Source of the DNA: Thermoanaerobacterales bacterium
GTDB lineage: Bacteria; Actinomycetota; Acidimicrobiia; Acidimicrobiales; JACDCH01
Assembly (NCBI GenBank): GCA_017577565.1
Contig: PKRH01000171.1
Location: forward strand, 1-5,618
DNA length: 5,618 bases
Direction of reading: 5' to 3'
Position 1 is the stretch's first letter; each line of letters opens with the position of its first letter. Position numbers and translations under genes: made by a program. Shown one piece after another: positions 1 through 5,231 of the stretch. Below the pieces are notes generated by a model. It was not told the origin of the DNA, made no database searches, and saw only the letters and a list, made by a program, of their open reading frames with translations.

Positions 1-128
1 CCCAGGAGATTTGCCAAACCTCCACGCGGCTCGCGGGGTTCAACGGCGCCGCCCCCGGCGAACTTCCGGCGTGCCCGCCGCCGATTGGCGTCCGGTCGTG
101 CCCCCCGGCCGAGGGCCGCCGGGGCGGG
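1..128. other. Unassigned sequence upstream of the VWA gene
   Basis: I recognise no gene here. The reading frame of the VWA gene is open back to the window edge, but it has no ATG, GTG or TTG codon before position 129. Its translation (low-complexity, Pro/Cys-rich around codons for CPPP) looks non-coding. The two other forward frames are also stop-free, which is expected in short, very GC-rich DNA. The first 20 bases are less GC-rich than the rest, so a promoter could sit here. I see no convincing -10/-35 pair. In related actinobacteria a ChlI/MoxR-like ATPase gene usually precedes this VWA gene; if present it must lie left of the window. Confidence 0.4.
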
Positions 129-2165
129 ATGCCGTGGCGAGGGATGGTCACGCCCCGGTTCCGCTACAGCCGCTGGGACGGCACCCAGGTCGGCTTCGAC
201 CTCGACGCGGACGCGGTGCTCGAGCAGATCACCGACGACCTGCTCTACCACGGCGACCTCCACGCCGCCCTCCGGCGGATGCTCCAGCAGGGGTTCCGCG
301 ACCGCCAGGGCCAGCGCATCGAGGGGGTGCGCGAGCTGCTGGAACGCCTGCGGCGCGAGCGGCAGGAGCGGCTCGAGCGCTTCGACCTCGGCGGCGTCTA
401 CGACGAGATCGCCGAGCAGCTGCGCGAGGTCGTGCAGATGGAGCGGGACGAGATCGACCGCCAGGTGCGGGAGGCCGAGCAGAGCGGCGACCCCCGCCGG
501 ATCGAGACCGCCCGGGGCGCGGCGGACGAGCGCAACATGCGGCTGGAGATGCTCCCGCCCGACCTCGCCGGCATGGTGCGCGAGCTGCAGGGCTACGACT
601 TCGCCTCGGCGGCGGCCCAGCAGCGGTTCGAGGAGCTGGTCGAGCGGCTGCGCCAGCAGGTCCTCGACAGCTACGTCAGCCGGATGACCGGCGCCGTCCA
701 GTCGCTCACCCCCGAGGACATGGCCCGCATGAAGGACATGCTGGCCGAGCTCAACCGGATGCTCGACCAGCGGGCCCGGGGCGAGGAGCCCGACTTCGAG
801 GGGTTCATGGAGCGCTACGGCGACTTCTTCCCCGAGGACCCGCAGGACCTCGACGAGCTGCTCGAGGTGCTGGCCCGGCGCATGGCCGCCATGCAGGCGA
901 TGCTGGCGTCGATGACGCCCGAGCAGCGGGCGCAGATCCAGTCCCTGGCCGAGCAGCTGCTCGAGGACATGGACCTGCGCTGGCAGGTCGACCAGCTCGG
1001 CAGCCACCTGCAGCAGCTGTTCCCCCAGATGGGGTGGGACCGCTCCTACGACTTCCAGGGCCAGGACCCGGTGGGCATGGCCCAGGCCGTCTCGACGCTG
1101 GAGGAGCTGGGCGACCTCGACCGCCTCGAGCAGCTGCTGCGGGGCGCGGCCAACCCCGGGGCGCTGGCCGAGGTCGACGTCGATCGGGCCCGCGAGCTGC
1201 TCGGCGACGACGCCGCCCGCAGCCTCGAGGAGCTGGGCCGCCTGACGAAGCTGCTGCAGGACGCGGGCCTCATCGACCAGCGGGAGGGGCGGCTCGAGCT
1301 GACGCCCAAGGGCCTGCGCCGGATCGGCCACAACGCGCTCAACGACCTGTTCGAGAAGCTGGCCCGGGACAAGCTGGGCCGCCACCAGATCGAGCGCACC
1401 GGCGCCGGGCACGAGCGCGACCACGACACGAAGCCCTACGAGTGGGGCGACCCGTTCAACCTGCACATCGAGCGCACGGTCCGCAACGCGGTCGCCCGCA
1501 CGGGGGGCGGCACCCCCGTGCGCCTGCACCCCGACGACTTCGAGGTCGAGCGCACCGAGCATCTCGTGCGGTCGTCGACCGTGCTCATGCTCGACCTGTC
1601 GCTGTCGATGCCGATGCGCGACAACTTCCTCGCCGCCAAGAAGGTGGCGATGGCGCTGCACGCGCTGATCTCGACGCAGTTCCCGCGGGACTACCTGGGC
1701 CTGGTGGGCTTCAGCGAGGTGGCCCGGGAGATCCGCCCCCAGGACCTGCCCGAGGTCTCGTGGGACTTCGTCTACGGCACGAACATGCAGCACGGCTTCC
1801 AGATCGCCCGCCGCCTGCTGTCCCGCCAGCCGGGGACGAAGCAGATCATCATGATCACCGACGGCGAGCCGACGGCCCACTTCGAGCCGGGCATGCCGGA
1901 GCCGTTCTTCTCCTACCCGCCGGTGCGGGAGACGGTGGACGCCACGCTGCGCGAGGTCGTGCGCTGCACCCGCGAGGGCATCCGCATCAACACGTTCATG
2001 CTCGACCCCAGCGGGCACCTGCGGGCCTTCGTCGAGAAGCTCACCCGCCTGAACAAGGGCCGCGCCTTCTTCACCTCGCCCGAGACGCTGGGCGACTACG
2101 TGCTCGTCGACTTCATCGAGCAGAAGCGGGCGATGCGCCGCTCGGGCGGCCGCCGCACGGCCTGA
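129..2165 (+). CDS. VWA domain protein, Rv0959-like, probable partner of a MoxR/ChlI-type AAA ATPase
   Basis: This is a 678-residue soluble protein with a long charged helical front and a C-terminal von Willebrand factor A domain. The VWA domain starts near residue 484. It has a complete metal-ion-dependent adhesion site: DLSLS at 489-493, the threonine in YGTN at 551, and the aspartate in ITDGEP at 578. No signal peptide or membrane segment is visible, so it should be cytoplasmic. Residues about 60-125 are Glu/Arg-rich and probably coiled coil. Residues about 366-400, ending in LTPKGLRRIG (391-400), look like a winged-helix fold. The conserved opening RYSRWDG and DDLLYHGD is typical of this family. 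Length and layout match, from memory, mycobacterial Rv0959 (about 670 aa), which follows the 'magnesium chelatase' Rv0958. VWA/MoxR pairs are thought to act in metal insertion or protein-complex assembly; the substrate is unknown. ATG at 144 (673 aa) is an equally possible start: a GAGGG abuts it, while 129 has only a G-rich tract. The gene converges on the Thr-rich gene. Confidence 0.9.
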   Translation: MPWRGMVTPRFRYSRWDGTQVGFDLDADAVLEQITDDLLYHGDLHAALRRMLQQGFRDRQGQRIEGVRELLERLRRERQERLERFDLGGVYDEIAEQLREVVQMERDEIDRQVREAEQSGDPRRIETARGAADERNMRLEMLPPDLAGMVRELQGYDFASAAAQQRFEELVERLRQQVLDSYVSRMTGAVQSLTPEDMARMKDMLAELNRMLDQRARGEEPDFEGFMERYGDFFPEDPQDLDELLEVLARRMAAMQAMLASMTPEQRAQIQSLAEQLLEDMDLRWQVDQLGSHLQQLFPQMGWDRSYDFQGQDPVGMAQAVSTLEELGDLDRLEQLLRGAANPGALAEVDVDRARELLGDDAARSLEELGRLTKLLQDAGLIDQREGRLELTPKGLRRIGHNALNDLFEKLARDKLGRHQIERTGAGHERDHDTKPYEWGDPFNLHIERTVRNAVARTGGGTPVRLHPDDFEVERTEHLVRSSTVLMLDLSLSMPMRDNFLAAKKVAMALHALISTQFPRDYLGLVGFSEVAREIRPQDLPEVSWDFVYGTNMQHGFQIARRLLSRQPGTKQIIMITDGEPTAHFEPGMPEPFFSYPPVRETVDATLREVVRCTREGIRINTFMLDPSGHLRAFVEKLTRLNKGRAFFTSPETLGDYVLVDFIEQKRAMRRSGGRRTA

Positions 2166-2173
2166 GCACGGCA

Positions 2174-2187
2174 CCCCGGCGGCGGGG
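2174..2187. terminator. Possible weak bidirectional hairpin between convergent genes
   Basis: CCCCG (2174-2178) and CGGGG (2183-2187) form a 5-bp stem around a GCGG loop. It sits in the 25-bp gap between the stop of the VWA gene and the stop of the Thr-rich gene. There is no T-tract on either side, so it is only terminator-like by position and base pairing. Stems this short occur by chance in such GC-rich DNA. Confidence 0.25.
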
Positions 2188-2190
2188 CGG

Positions 2191-2793
2191 TCAGGGGACG
2201 GTGGTGTCGCCGTCCGTGGAGGGCGGGGGCTCGGGCTCGGTCGTCGTCGGCTGCTCGGTGGTCGTCGGCTGCTCGGTCGTGGACGACGAGCCGGGCGGCG
2301 CGGTCGTCGTGTCCCTCGTCGTCGACGTCGTCGTGTCGCCGTCGGTCGGGCGGGTCGAGCTGCTGCCGCCGCCGGTCGACGTCGAGGTGCCCCGGGTCGG
2401 CGAGGTCGTCGTCCCGCCGTCGGGGGAGCGGGGGACGATGCGGCCGGTCACGGTGTCGACGGTCGTGCCGGGCGGCAGGGCGACGATGACCTCGTTGCCC
2501 TCCTCGTCGACGATGCGGGCCCGGTCGGGCTCGGGCCGCACGATGCGGCCGTCCTGGCCGAACGACACGGGGACGGCCGGCTGGCTGGGCGGGATGTCGA
2601 CGACGTCGCCGTCGGGCTCGGTCGGGGGCGTCACGCCGCCGACCACGGGCACGGCGAGCCGCTCGCGCCCGTCGCCGCCGCGGTTGAGCCAGCTGAGGCC
2701 GATCACCAGGACGACGATCGAGGCGGCGATCAGCGTCGCGCCCACCGCGGGCGGCGCGGTCCGGCGTGTCGACGACCCCTCCCCCGGCGCCAC
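2191..2793 (-). CDS. Putative single-pass membrane protein with mucin-like Thr/Ser/Pro-rich tail
   Basis: I do not recognise a named family. From the GTG at 2793 the product is 200 residues. It has a short basic N-terminus with Arg-Arg at 10-11, then a hydrophobic helix at about 15-36. A middle part of about 90 residues follows, with some patterned hydrophobic sequence (RIVDEEGNEVIVALPPGTTV, 93-112). Residues 127-200 are almost only Thr, Ser, Pro, Gly, Asp and Glu, including a PTTTEQ tandem repeat. This suggests a type II membrane protein with an extended, possibly O-glycosylated tail outside the cell, or a secreted protein. The frame is open much further upstream (to 3126), but that part overlaps the macro-domain gene antisense to nothing sensible and is rejected. 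No Shine-Dalgarno precedes the GTG, so the exact start is uncertain and translation may be leaderless. The gene lies 70 bp downstream of the macro-domain gene on the same strand. Functional coupling between them is not evident. Confidence 0.7.
   Translation of the reverse strand: MAPGEGSSTRRTAPPAVGATLIAASIVVLVIGLSWLNRGGDGRERLAVPVVGGVTPPTEPDGDVVDIPPSQPAVPVSFGQDGRIVRPEPDRARIVDEEGNEVIVALPPGTTVDTVTGRIVPRSPDGGTTTSPTRGTSTSTGGGSSSTRPTDGDTTTSTTRDTTTAPPGSSSTTEQPTTTEQPTTTEPEPPPSTDGDTTVP
2237..2280 (-). repeat. 18-bp tandem repeat encoding TTEQPT-type units
   Basis: Two 18-bp copies lie at 2237-2254 and 2255-2272. They differ at one base, and an 8-bp partial third copy runs to 2280. The period is six codons, so the repeat stays in frame in the Thr/Pro-rich tail and gives the PTTTEQ repeat around residues 173-187. 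In-frame minisatellites like this can change tail length between strains by slippage. Confidence 0.7.
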
Positions 2794-2828
2794 GCCGACA
2801 TGATGCAGCGCGGCGCGGGGCGGTGCCA

Positions 2829-2860
2829 CCGCGGGGCGCGCCGGGCGGCGGCGCCCGCGG
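2829..2860 (-). terminator. GC-rich hairpin just after the macro-domain gene
   Basis: CCGCGG at 2829-2834 can pair with CCGCGG at 2855-2860, and the intervening GC-rich sequence extends the stem imperfectly, with small bulges. It lies 4 bp after the macro-domain stop codon, on the way to the Thr-rich gene. There is no U-tract, so it could be a weak terminator or an mRNA-stabilising hairpin. It could also be chance pairing in almost pure G+C sequence. Confidence 0.3.
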
Positions 2861-2863
2861 GGC

Positions 2864-3382
2864 TCAGCGGCGGCCGAGGCGCTCGAGGTGCCGGTGGTAG
2901 AGGTCGGCCGTCTCCCGGTCGAAGGCGACGAGGATGCGCCGCTCGACCCGGGCCGGGTGCCCGGCCAGCGTCTCGACGGCGATGGCCGCGGCCTCGGTCC
3001 GGGGGAAGCCGTAGGCGCCGGTGGAGATGGCCGGGAAGGCGACCGACCGGGCGCCGAGCTCGTCGGCCACCTCGAGCGACCGGCGGTAGCAGGAGGCGAG
3101 CAGCTCGGCCTCGCCCTGCGAGCCACCCCGCCACACCGGCCCCACCGTGTGGATGACCCAGCGGGCGGGCAGGTCGTAGCCGCCGGTCGCCTTGGCGTCG
3201 CCGGTGTCGCAGCCGCCGAGCGTGCGGCACTCCTCCAGCAGGCGGGGGCCGGCGGCGCGGTGGATGGCGCCGTCGACGCCGCCCCCGCCGAGCAGCGTGC
3301 GGTTGGCCGCGTTGACGATCGCGTCGACCTCGAGGGTCGTGATGTCGCCGGTGACGACCTCGATGCGAGCGCGCGCGTTCAC
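2864..3382 (-). CDS. ymdB: Macro-domain protein, YmdB-type O-acetyl-ADP-ribose deacetylase
   Basis: The product is 172 residues and is essentially a single macro domain, close to the length of E. coli YmdB (177 aa). Motifs appear in order: GDIT (12-15), VNAAN (23-27), GGGGVDGAIHRAAGP (32-46), HTVGPVWRGG (78-87) and AISTGAYGFP (118-127). Asn27 and Asp37 match the YmdB active-site Asn25 and Asp35. This class removes the acetyl group from O-acetyl-ADP-ribose and can cleave mono-ADP-ribose from proteins; in E. coli YmdB also modulates RNase III. The protein is cytoplasmic. I prefer the GTG at 3382 because AAGAGG lies 8-9 nt upstream. A GTG at 3400 would add six residues but has no ribosome binding site. 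The gene is divergent from the WhiB-type regulator and shares its 136-bp spacer. There is no ADP-ribosyltransferase or sirtuin gene in the window to pair with it. The annotation is firm; the physiological substrate is not known. Confidence 0.93.
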   Translation of the reverse strand: MNARARIEVVTGDITTLEVDAIVNAANRTLLGGGGVDGAIHRAAGPRLLEECRTLGGCDTGDAKATGGYDLPARWVIHTVGPVWRGGSQGEAELLASCYRRSLEVADELGARSVAFPAISTGAYGFPRTEAAAIAVETLAGHPARVERRILVAFDRETADLYHRHLERLGRR

Positions 3383-3429
3383 CCGGGTGACCTCTTGCAC
3401 ATCTGCGGCGGGTACGAAAGAATCCCACC

Positions 3430-3446
3430 AATGTAATTACACGTGT
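3430..3446. promoter_or_regulatory. Palindromic, AT-rich candidate divergent promoter/operator
   Basis: TGTAATTACA (3432-3441) is a perfect 10-bp palindrome. It overlaps ACACGTGT (3439-3446), a perfect 8-bp palindrome. Because the first is symmetric, it offers a -10-like TGTAAT on both strands. TACATT on the minus strand (3435-3430) also fits the TAnnnT pattern. Transcription would run left into the macro-domain gene and right into whiB, leaving leaders of roughly 45 and 75 nt. No good -35 element is visible on either side. This is an AT-rich island in otherwise very GC-rich DNA. A dimeric repressor or activator site is an equally good reading. Confidence 0.45.
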
Positions 3447-3518
3447 GGCATCGCAGGTGGACCCCCGCCGGCTGGCTGCACTGTCCGATTGGCGACACGA
3501 AAGCGGGAAGGGGGCCAG

Positions 3519-3803
3519 ATGAAACTCCCCGTGGCCACAGATCCCGACGACCGCTCCTGGCAGGACTACGCCAACTGCCTGGGCGTCGATCCCGACCTCT
3601 TCTTCCCCGAGCGGGGTGCGTCGACGCGGGAGGCCAAGGAGGTCTGCCGGGGCTGCGTCGTGCGCGCCCAGTGCCTGGAGTACGCGCTCGAGAACTCCGA
3701 GAAGTTCGGCATCTGGGGTGGCATGAGCGAGCGCGAGCGCCGGCGCATCCGTCGCCAGCGGGCCCTGGCCCGGAAGGCCGCGGCGGCGACGGCCAGCGCC
3801 TGA
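3519..3803 (+). CDS. whiB: WhiB/WhmD (WhiB2)-type iron-sulfur transcription factor
   Basis: This is a 94-residue Wbl protein. Four cysteines at 20, 43, 46 and 52 (C-x22-C-x2-C-x5-C) are the ligands of a [4Fe-4S] cluster. GIWGG at 64-68 is the family turn that contacts the principal sigma factor region 4. A basic tail (SERERRRIRRQRALARK, 70-86) would bind DNA. VDPDLFFPERGASTREAKEV and ECLEYAL-like segments resemble Streptomyces WhiB and mycobacterial WhmD/WhiB2 more than WhiB1, 3, 4 or 7. Those proteins control sporulation septation and cell division, in Streptomyces together with WhiA. That role here is inferred from resemblance. ATG 3519 is chosen because GGAAGGGGG ends 4 nt upstream; upstream in-frame codons are inside the promoter region. 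The stop lies only 9 bp from the stop of the convergent formiminotransferase gene, leaving no room for a separate terminator. Confidence 0.93.
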   Translation: MKLPVATDPDDRSWQDYANCLGVDPDLFFPERGASTREAKEVCRGCVVRAQCLEYALENSEKFGIWGGMSERERRRIRRQRALARKAAAATASA

Positions 3804-3812
3804 CGCCGCCGG

Positions 3813-4610
3813 TCACGGCCCGCCCAGGCCGGCCCGGGCCAGCCGGGCCTCGATCGTCCGCTCCGGGTCCAGGTCGAGCTGGGCCCACCGGCGCCGGTCG
3901 GTGCGCTCCAGGAGCCAGGCGGGGACCAGGCCGACCAGCTCGGCGCCGGCGACCGCCACGTGCCGGGTGACCAGGTCCCAGGCCTCGGCCGGGCCGATCA
4001 CCTCGGGCGCGATCAGGTTCATCGACACCTGCACCCGCGGGCCCACTGCCAGGCCGAGCGCCCGCAGGTGCGGCCCCCGCACCCGGGCCGCCACCCGGCG
4101 GGCCGCCTCGAGGTCGGGCTCCGCCAGCCAGAGGTTCCACGCCACCAGGACGCCGCGGGCGCCGACGGCGACGGCCCCCGCCGTCGGGTGGGGCTCGGGC
4201 GGCCCGGTGTCGGGGGTCAGGTCACGGAACGCCCGCCGGCGGACCTCGGGCAGCGAGCGCTCGGGGCCGTAGGCGAAGGCCGGGACGCCCAGCTCGGACG
4301 CGACCCAGGCGGCGAACCGGTCGCGGGCGGCCACGGCGTCGGCCATCGTCGACCCCCCGAGCGGCACGAACGGCACGACGTCGACGACGCCGATGCGGGG
4401 GTGGACCCCGCGGTGCCGCCGCAGGTCGAGGCGCTCGACGGCGGCGCGGGCGACCCGCCGCGGCGCCTCCTCGCCGACCAGCGTCAGCACCGCCCGGTTG
4501 TGGTGGGGGTCGGTGTGGACGTCGAGCAGCTCCCTGCCGGCGGCGGCGGCGATCTCGTCCACGACCGCGCGGCGGGCGCCCTCGCTGATGTTCACCACGC
4601 ACTCGAGCAC
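3813..4610 (-). CDS. Glutamate formiminotransferase (FTCD N-terminal-type)
   Basis: The 265-residue protein matches the formiminotransferase part of FTCD. NISEG (7-11) is near the N-terminus, as in the family's NFSEG. HRGVHPRIG (66-74) holds the conserved folate/active-site histidine region, followed by DVVPFVPL (77-84). GARGVLVAWNLWL (150-162) and VQVSMNL (193-199) are family core segments, and ELVGLVP (224-230) marks the second subdomain. The enzyme transfers the formimino group from N-formiminoglutamate to tetrahydrofolate in histidine breakdown. Some stand-alone bacterial members instead handle 5-formyltetrahydrofolate, replacing its cyclo-ligase. There is no fused cyclodeaminase domain and no hut gene nearby, so the folate-salvage role is a fair alternative. 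It is somewhat shorter than the usual stand-alone enzymes (about 300 aa), with compact loops rather than an obvious truncation. The GTG start at 4610 has GGAG 8 nt upstream. Its 5' end lies 52 bp from the divergent tatA start. Confidence 0.9.
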   Translation of the reverse strand: MLECVVNISEGARRAVVDEIAAAAGRELLDVHTDPHHNRAVLTLVGEEAPRRVARAAVERLDLRRHRGVHPRIGVVDVVPFVPLGGSTMADAVAARDRFAAWVASELGVPAFAYGPERSLPEVRRRAFRDLTPDTGPPEPHPTAGAVAVGARGVLVAWNLWLAEPDLEAARRVAARVRGPHLRALGLAVGPRVQVSMNLIAPEVIGPAEAWDLVTRHVAVAGAELVGLVPAWLLERTDRRRWAQLDLDPERTIEARLARAGLGGP

Positions 4611-4639
4611 GGGTCACGCTCCGGGGGCGCACCCAGGGG

Positions 4640-4663
4640 CGCCGGCCGTTACAGTGGCCGGCG
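4640..4663. promoter_or_regulatory. Inverted repeat enclosing the tatA -10 element
   Basis: CGCCGGCC (4640-4647) and GGCCGGCG (4656-4663) are perfect 8-bp inverted arms around the 8-nt spacer GTTACAGT. The right arm ends at the first base of the tatA start codon. The spacer contains the proposed -10 hexamer. A dimeric regulator bound here would cover the core promoter of tatA and lie within the 52-bp spacer shared with the formiminotransferase gene. It could also be a chance arrangement, since the arms are pure G+C. Confidence 0.4.
4650..4655 (+). promoter_or_regulatory. -10 hexamer of a probable leaderless tatA promoter
   Basis: TACAGT fits the actinobacterial TAnnnT -10 pattern. It is followed by exactly 7 nt (GGCCGGC) and then the GTG start codon at 4663. 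That spacing would put the transcription start on the first base of the start codon, the usual geometry of leaderless genes in Actinobacteria. No Shine-Dalgarno precedes the GTG, which agrees. No -35 element is visible. Confidence 0.55.
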
Positions 4664-4845
4664 TGAACCTCGGCGCATCTGAGCTCCTCATCATCCTGGC
4701 CGTGGTGCTGGTCCTGTTCGGCAGCTCCAAGCTCCCCAAGCTTGCCCGTTCGATGGGGCAGGCCCAGGCGGAGTTCAAGAAGGGGCTGCGCGAGGGGCAC
4801 GCCGACGACGACCGCCCCGCCCCCGACGAGCGCGACCAGGCCTGA
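4663..4845 (+). CDS. tatA: Sec-independent protein translocase subunit TatA
   Basis: This is a 60-residue TatA of the short actinobacterial kind. It has a brief N-terminus with Glu7, one short hydrophobic helix (about 8-19), the Phe19-Gly20 hinge, and SSKLPKLARSMGQAQAEFKKG, which forms the amphipathic helix. The family FKKG sits at 38-41, followed by a charged, disordered acidic tail (DDDRPAPDERDQA). TatA oligomers form the membrane-weakening or pore element that moves folded proteins with twin-arginine signals, together with TatC. FG plus LP and the FKKG motif favour TatA over TatB, which normally has a longer tail and LGP. No tatB or tatC is in the window; a detached tatA is common in Actinobacteria. 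GTG 4663 is preferred over GTG 4654, which overlaps the -10 element. The gene converges on the second Wbl gene. Confidence 0.9.
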   Translation: MNLGASELLIILAVVLVLFGSSKLPKLARSMGQAQAEFKKGLREGHADDDRPAPDERDQA

Positions 4846-4861
4846 GCCGGCGCGGGTGCCA

Positions 4862-4880
4862 GGGCGGCGGGACGCCGCCC
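4862..4880. terminator. Bidirectional hairpin between tatA and the second Wbl gene
   Basis: GGGCGGCG (4862-4869) and CGCCGCCC (4873-4880) form a perfect 8-bp stem with the 3-nt loop GGA. It lies in the 40-bp gap between two convergent stop codons. No T-tract follows on either strand, but U-less GC hairpins are common after actinobacterial genes. Position and perfect pairing make a shared terminator likely. Confidence 0.55.
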
Positions 4881-4885
4881 CGGCG

Positions 4886-5137
4886 TCACGCGCTCACGGC
4901 CGCGGCCAGGCTGGCCAGGCGCCGGCGCTTGAGGATGCGGCGCCGCTCCCGCTCCGAGGCGCCGCCCCAGACCCCGTGGTCGATGCGGTGCACCAAGGCG
5001 TGCTCGAGGCACTCGCTCTTGACGGGGCAGGTCGCGCAGATGCGCCGTGCGATCTCGACGCCGACGCCGTCGCTGGGGAAGAAGACGGACGGGTCGCTGT
5101 TCGCACAGTTGCCGCGCGCCATCCATTCGGTGCTCAT
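4886..5137 (-). CDS. Second WhiB-like (Wbl) iron-sulfur transcription factor
   Basis: The product is 83 residues with the full Wbl signature. Cys11, Cys34, Cys37 and Cys43 (C-x22-C-x2-C-x5-C) bind a [4Fe-4S] cluster, GVWGG at 55-59 is the sigma-contact turn, and the tail SERERRRILKRRR (61-73) is strongly basic. It has the same cysteine spacing as the other Wbl protein here but differs in sequence (PSDGVGVEIARRICATC against ERGASTREAKEVCRGC), so it is a different subfamily rather than a recent duplicate. I cannot assign it to WhiB1-7 with confidence. ATG 5137 is chosen because GGAGG lies 4 nt upstream. An in-frame ATG at 5185 would add a Gly-rich 16-residue extension with no ribosome binding site. 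The gene is divergent from the proline-rich frame at the right edge. In mycobacteria whiB4 is divergent from ponA2; this layout is similar, but the match is unproven. Confidence 0.92.
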   Translation of the reverse strand: MSTEWMARGNCANSDPSVFFPSDGVGVEIARRICATCPVKSECLEHALVHRIDHGVWGGASERERRRILKRRRLASLAAAVSA

Positions 5138-5190
5138 CGATCCTCCAGTTCCGCCGTGCCCGCCTCGGTCGGCGCCCCCAGGCACCGACC

Positions 5191-5209
5191 TCGTTCGATG
5201 GAACGAACG
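5191..5209. promoter_or_regulatory. Compound inverted repeat upstream of the second Wbl gene
   Basis: Two inverted repeats overlap. TCGTTC (5191-5196) and GAACGA (5201-5206) flank GATG. CGTTCG (5192-5197) and CGAACG (5204-5209) flank ATGGAA. The site lies 54-72 bp upstream of the Wbl start codon, a usual place for an operator. It resembles GTTC/GAAC half-sites but in the opposite order to the actinobacterial LexA box (GAAC-N4-GTTC), so I do not call it an SOS box. Confidence 0.4.
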
Positions 5210-5231
5210 GTTGGAGTGTGACGCGACGGGT

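Noticed and set aside
2761..2766. Arg-Arg before the hydrophobic helix of the Thr-rich protein as a twin-arginine signal
   Set aside because: The residues after RR are TAPPA, which lack the hydrophobic positions of the S-R-R-x-F-L-K motif, and no cleavage site is evident. Having tatA in the same window is not evidence of a link.
11..2803. A 930-codon stop-free forward frame overlapping the VWA gene and the Thr-rich gene
   Set aside because: It is Arg/Pro/Ala-rich noise with no domains, spans two well-supported genes on opposite strands, and is an expected artefact of very high GC content.
2794..3126. Upstream extension of the Thr-rich gene through the macro-domain gene
   Set aside because: The extended translation is Arg/Pro/Ser low-complexity sequence and overlaps the macro-domain gene in another frame of the same strand. 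The hydrophobic helix and usable GTG at 2793 give a sensible shorter protein.
2888..3436. Forward frame opposite the macro-domain gene
   Set aside because: The minus-strand frame has the complete set of YmdB motifs; the forward frame is its antisense shadow with no recognisable features.
4654..4662. GTG 4654 as the tatA start
   Set aside because: It overlaps the likely -10 hexamer and would add VAG before the conserved N-terminus; TatA proteins begin very close to the membrane helix.
5138..5185. N-terminal extension of the second Wbl protein from ATG 5185
   Set aside because: The extension is Gly-rich (MPGGADRGGHGGTGG) with no ribosome binding site, whereas ATG 5137 has a strong GGAGG at correct spacing.
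5191..5206. LexA (SOS) box upstream of the second Wbl gene
   Set aside because: The half-sites are in the order GTTC-N4-GAAC, the reverse of the actinobacterial consensus GAAC-N4-GTTC.
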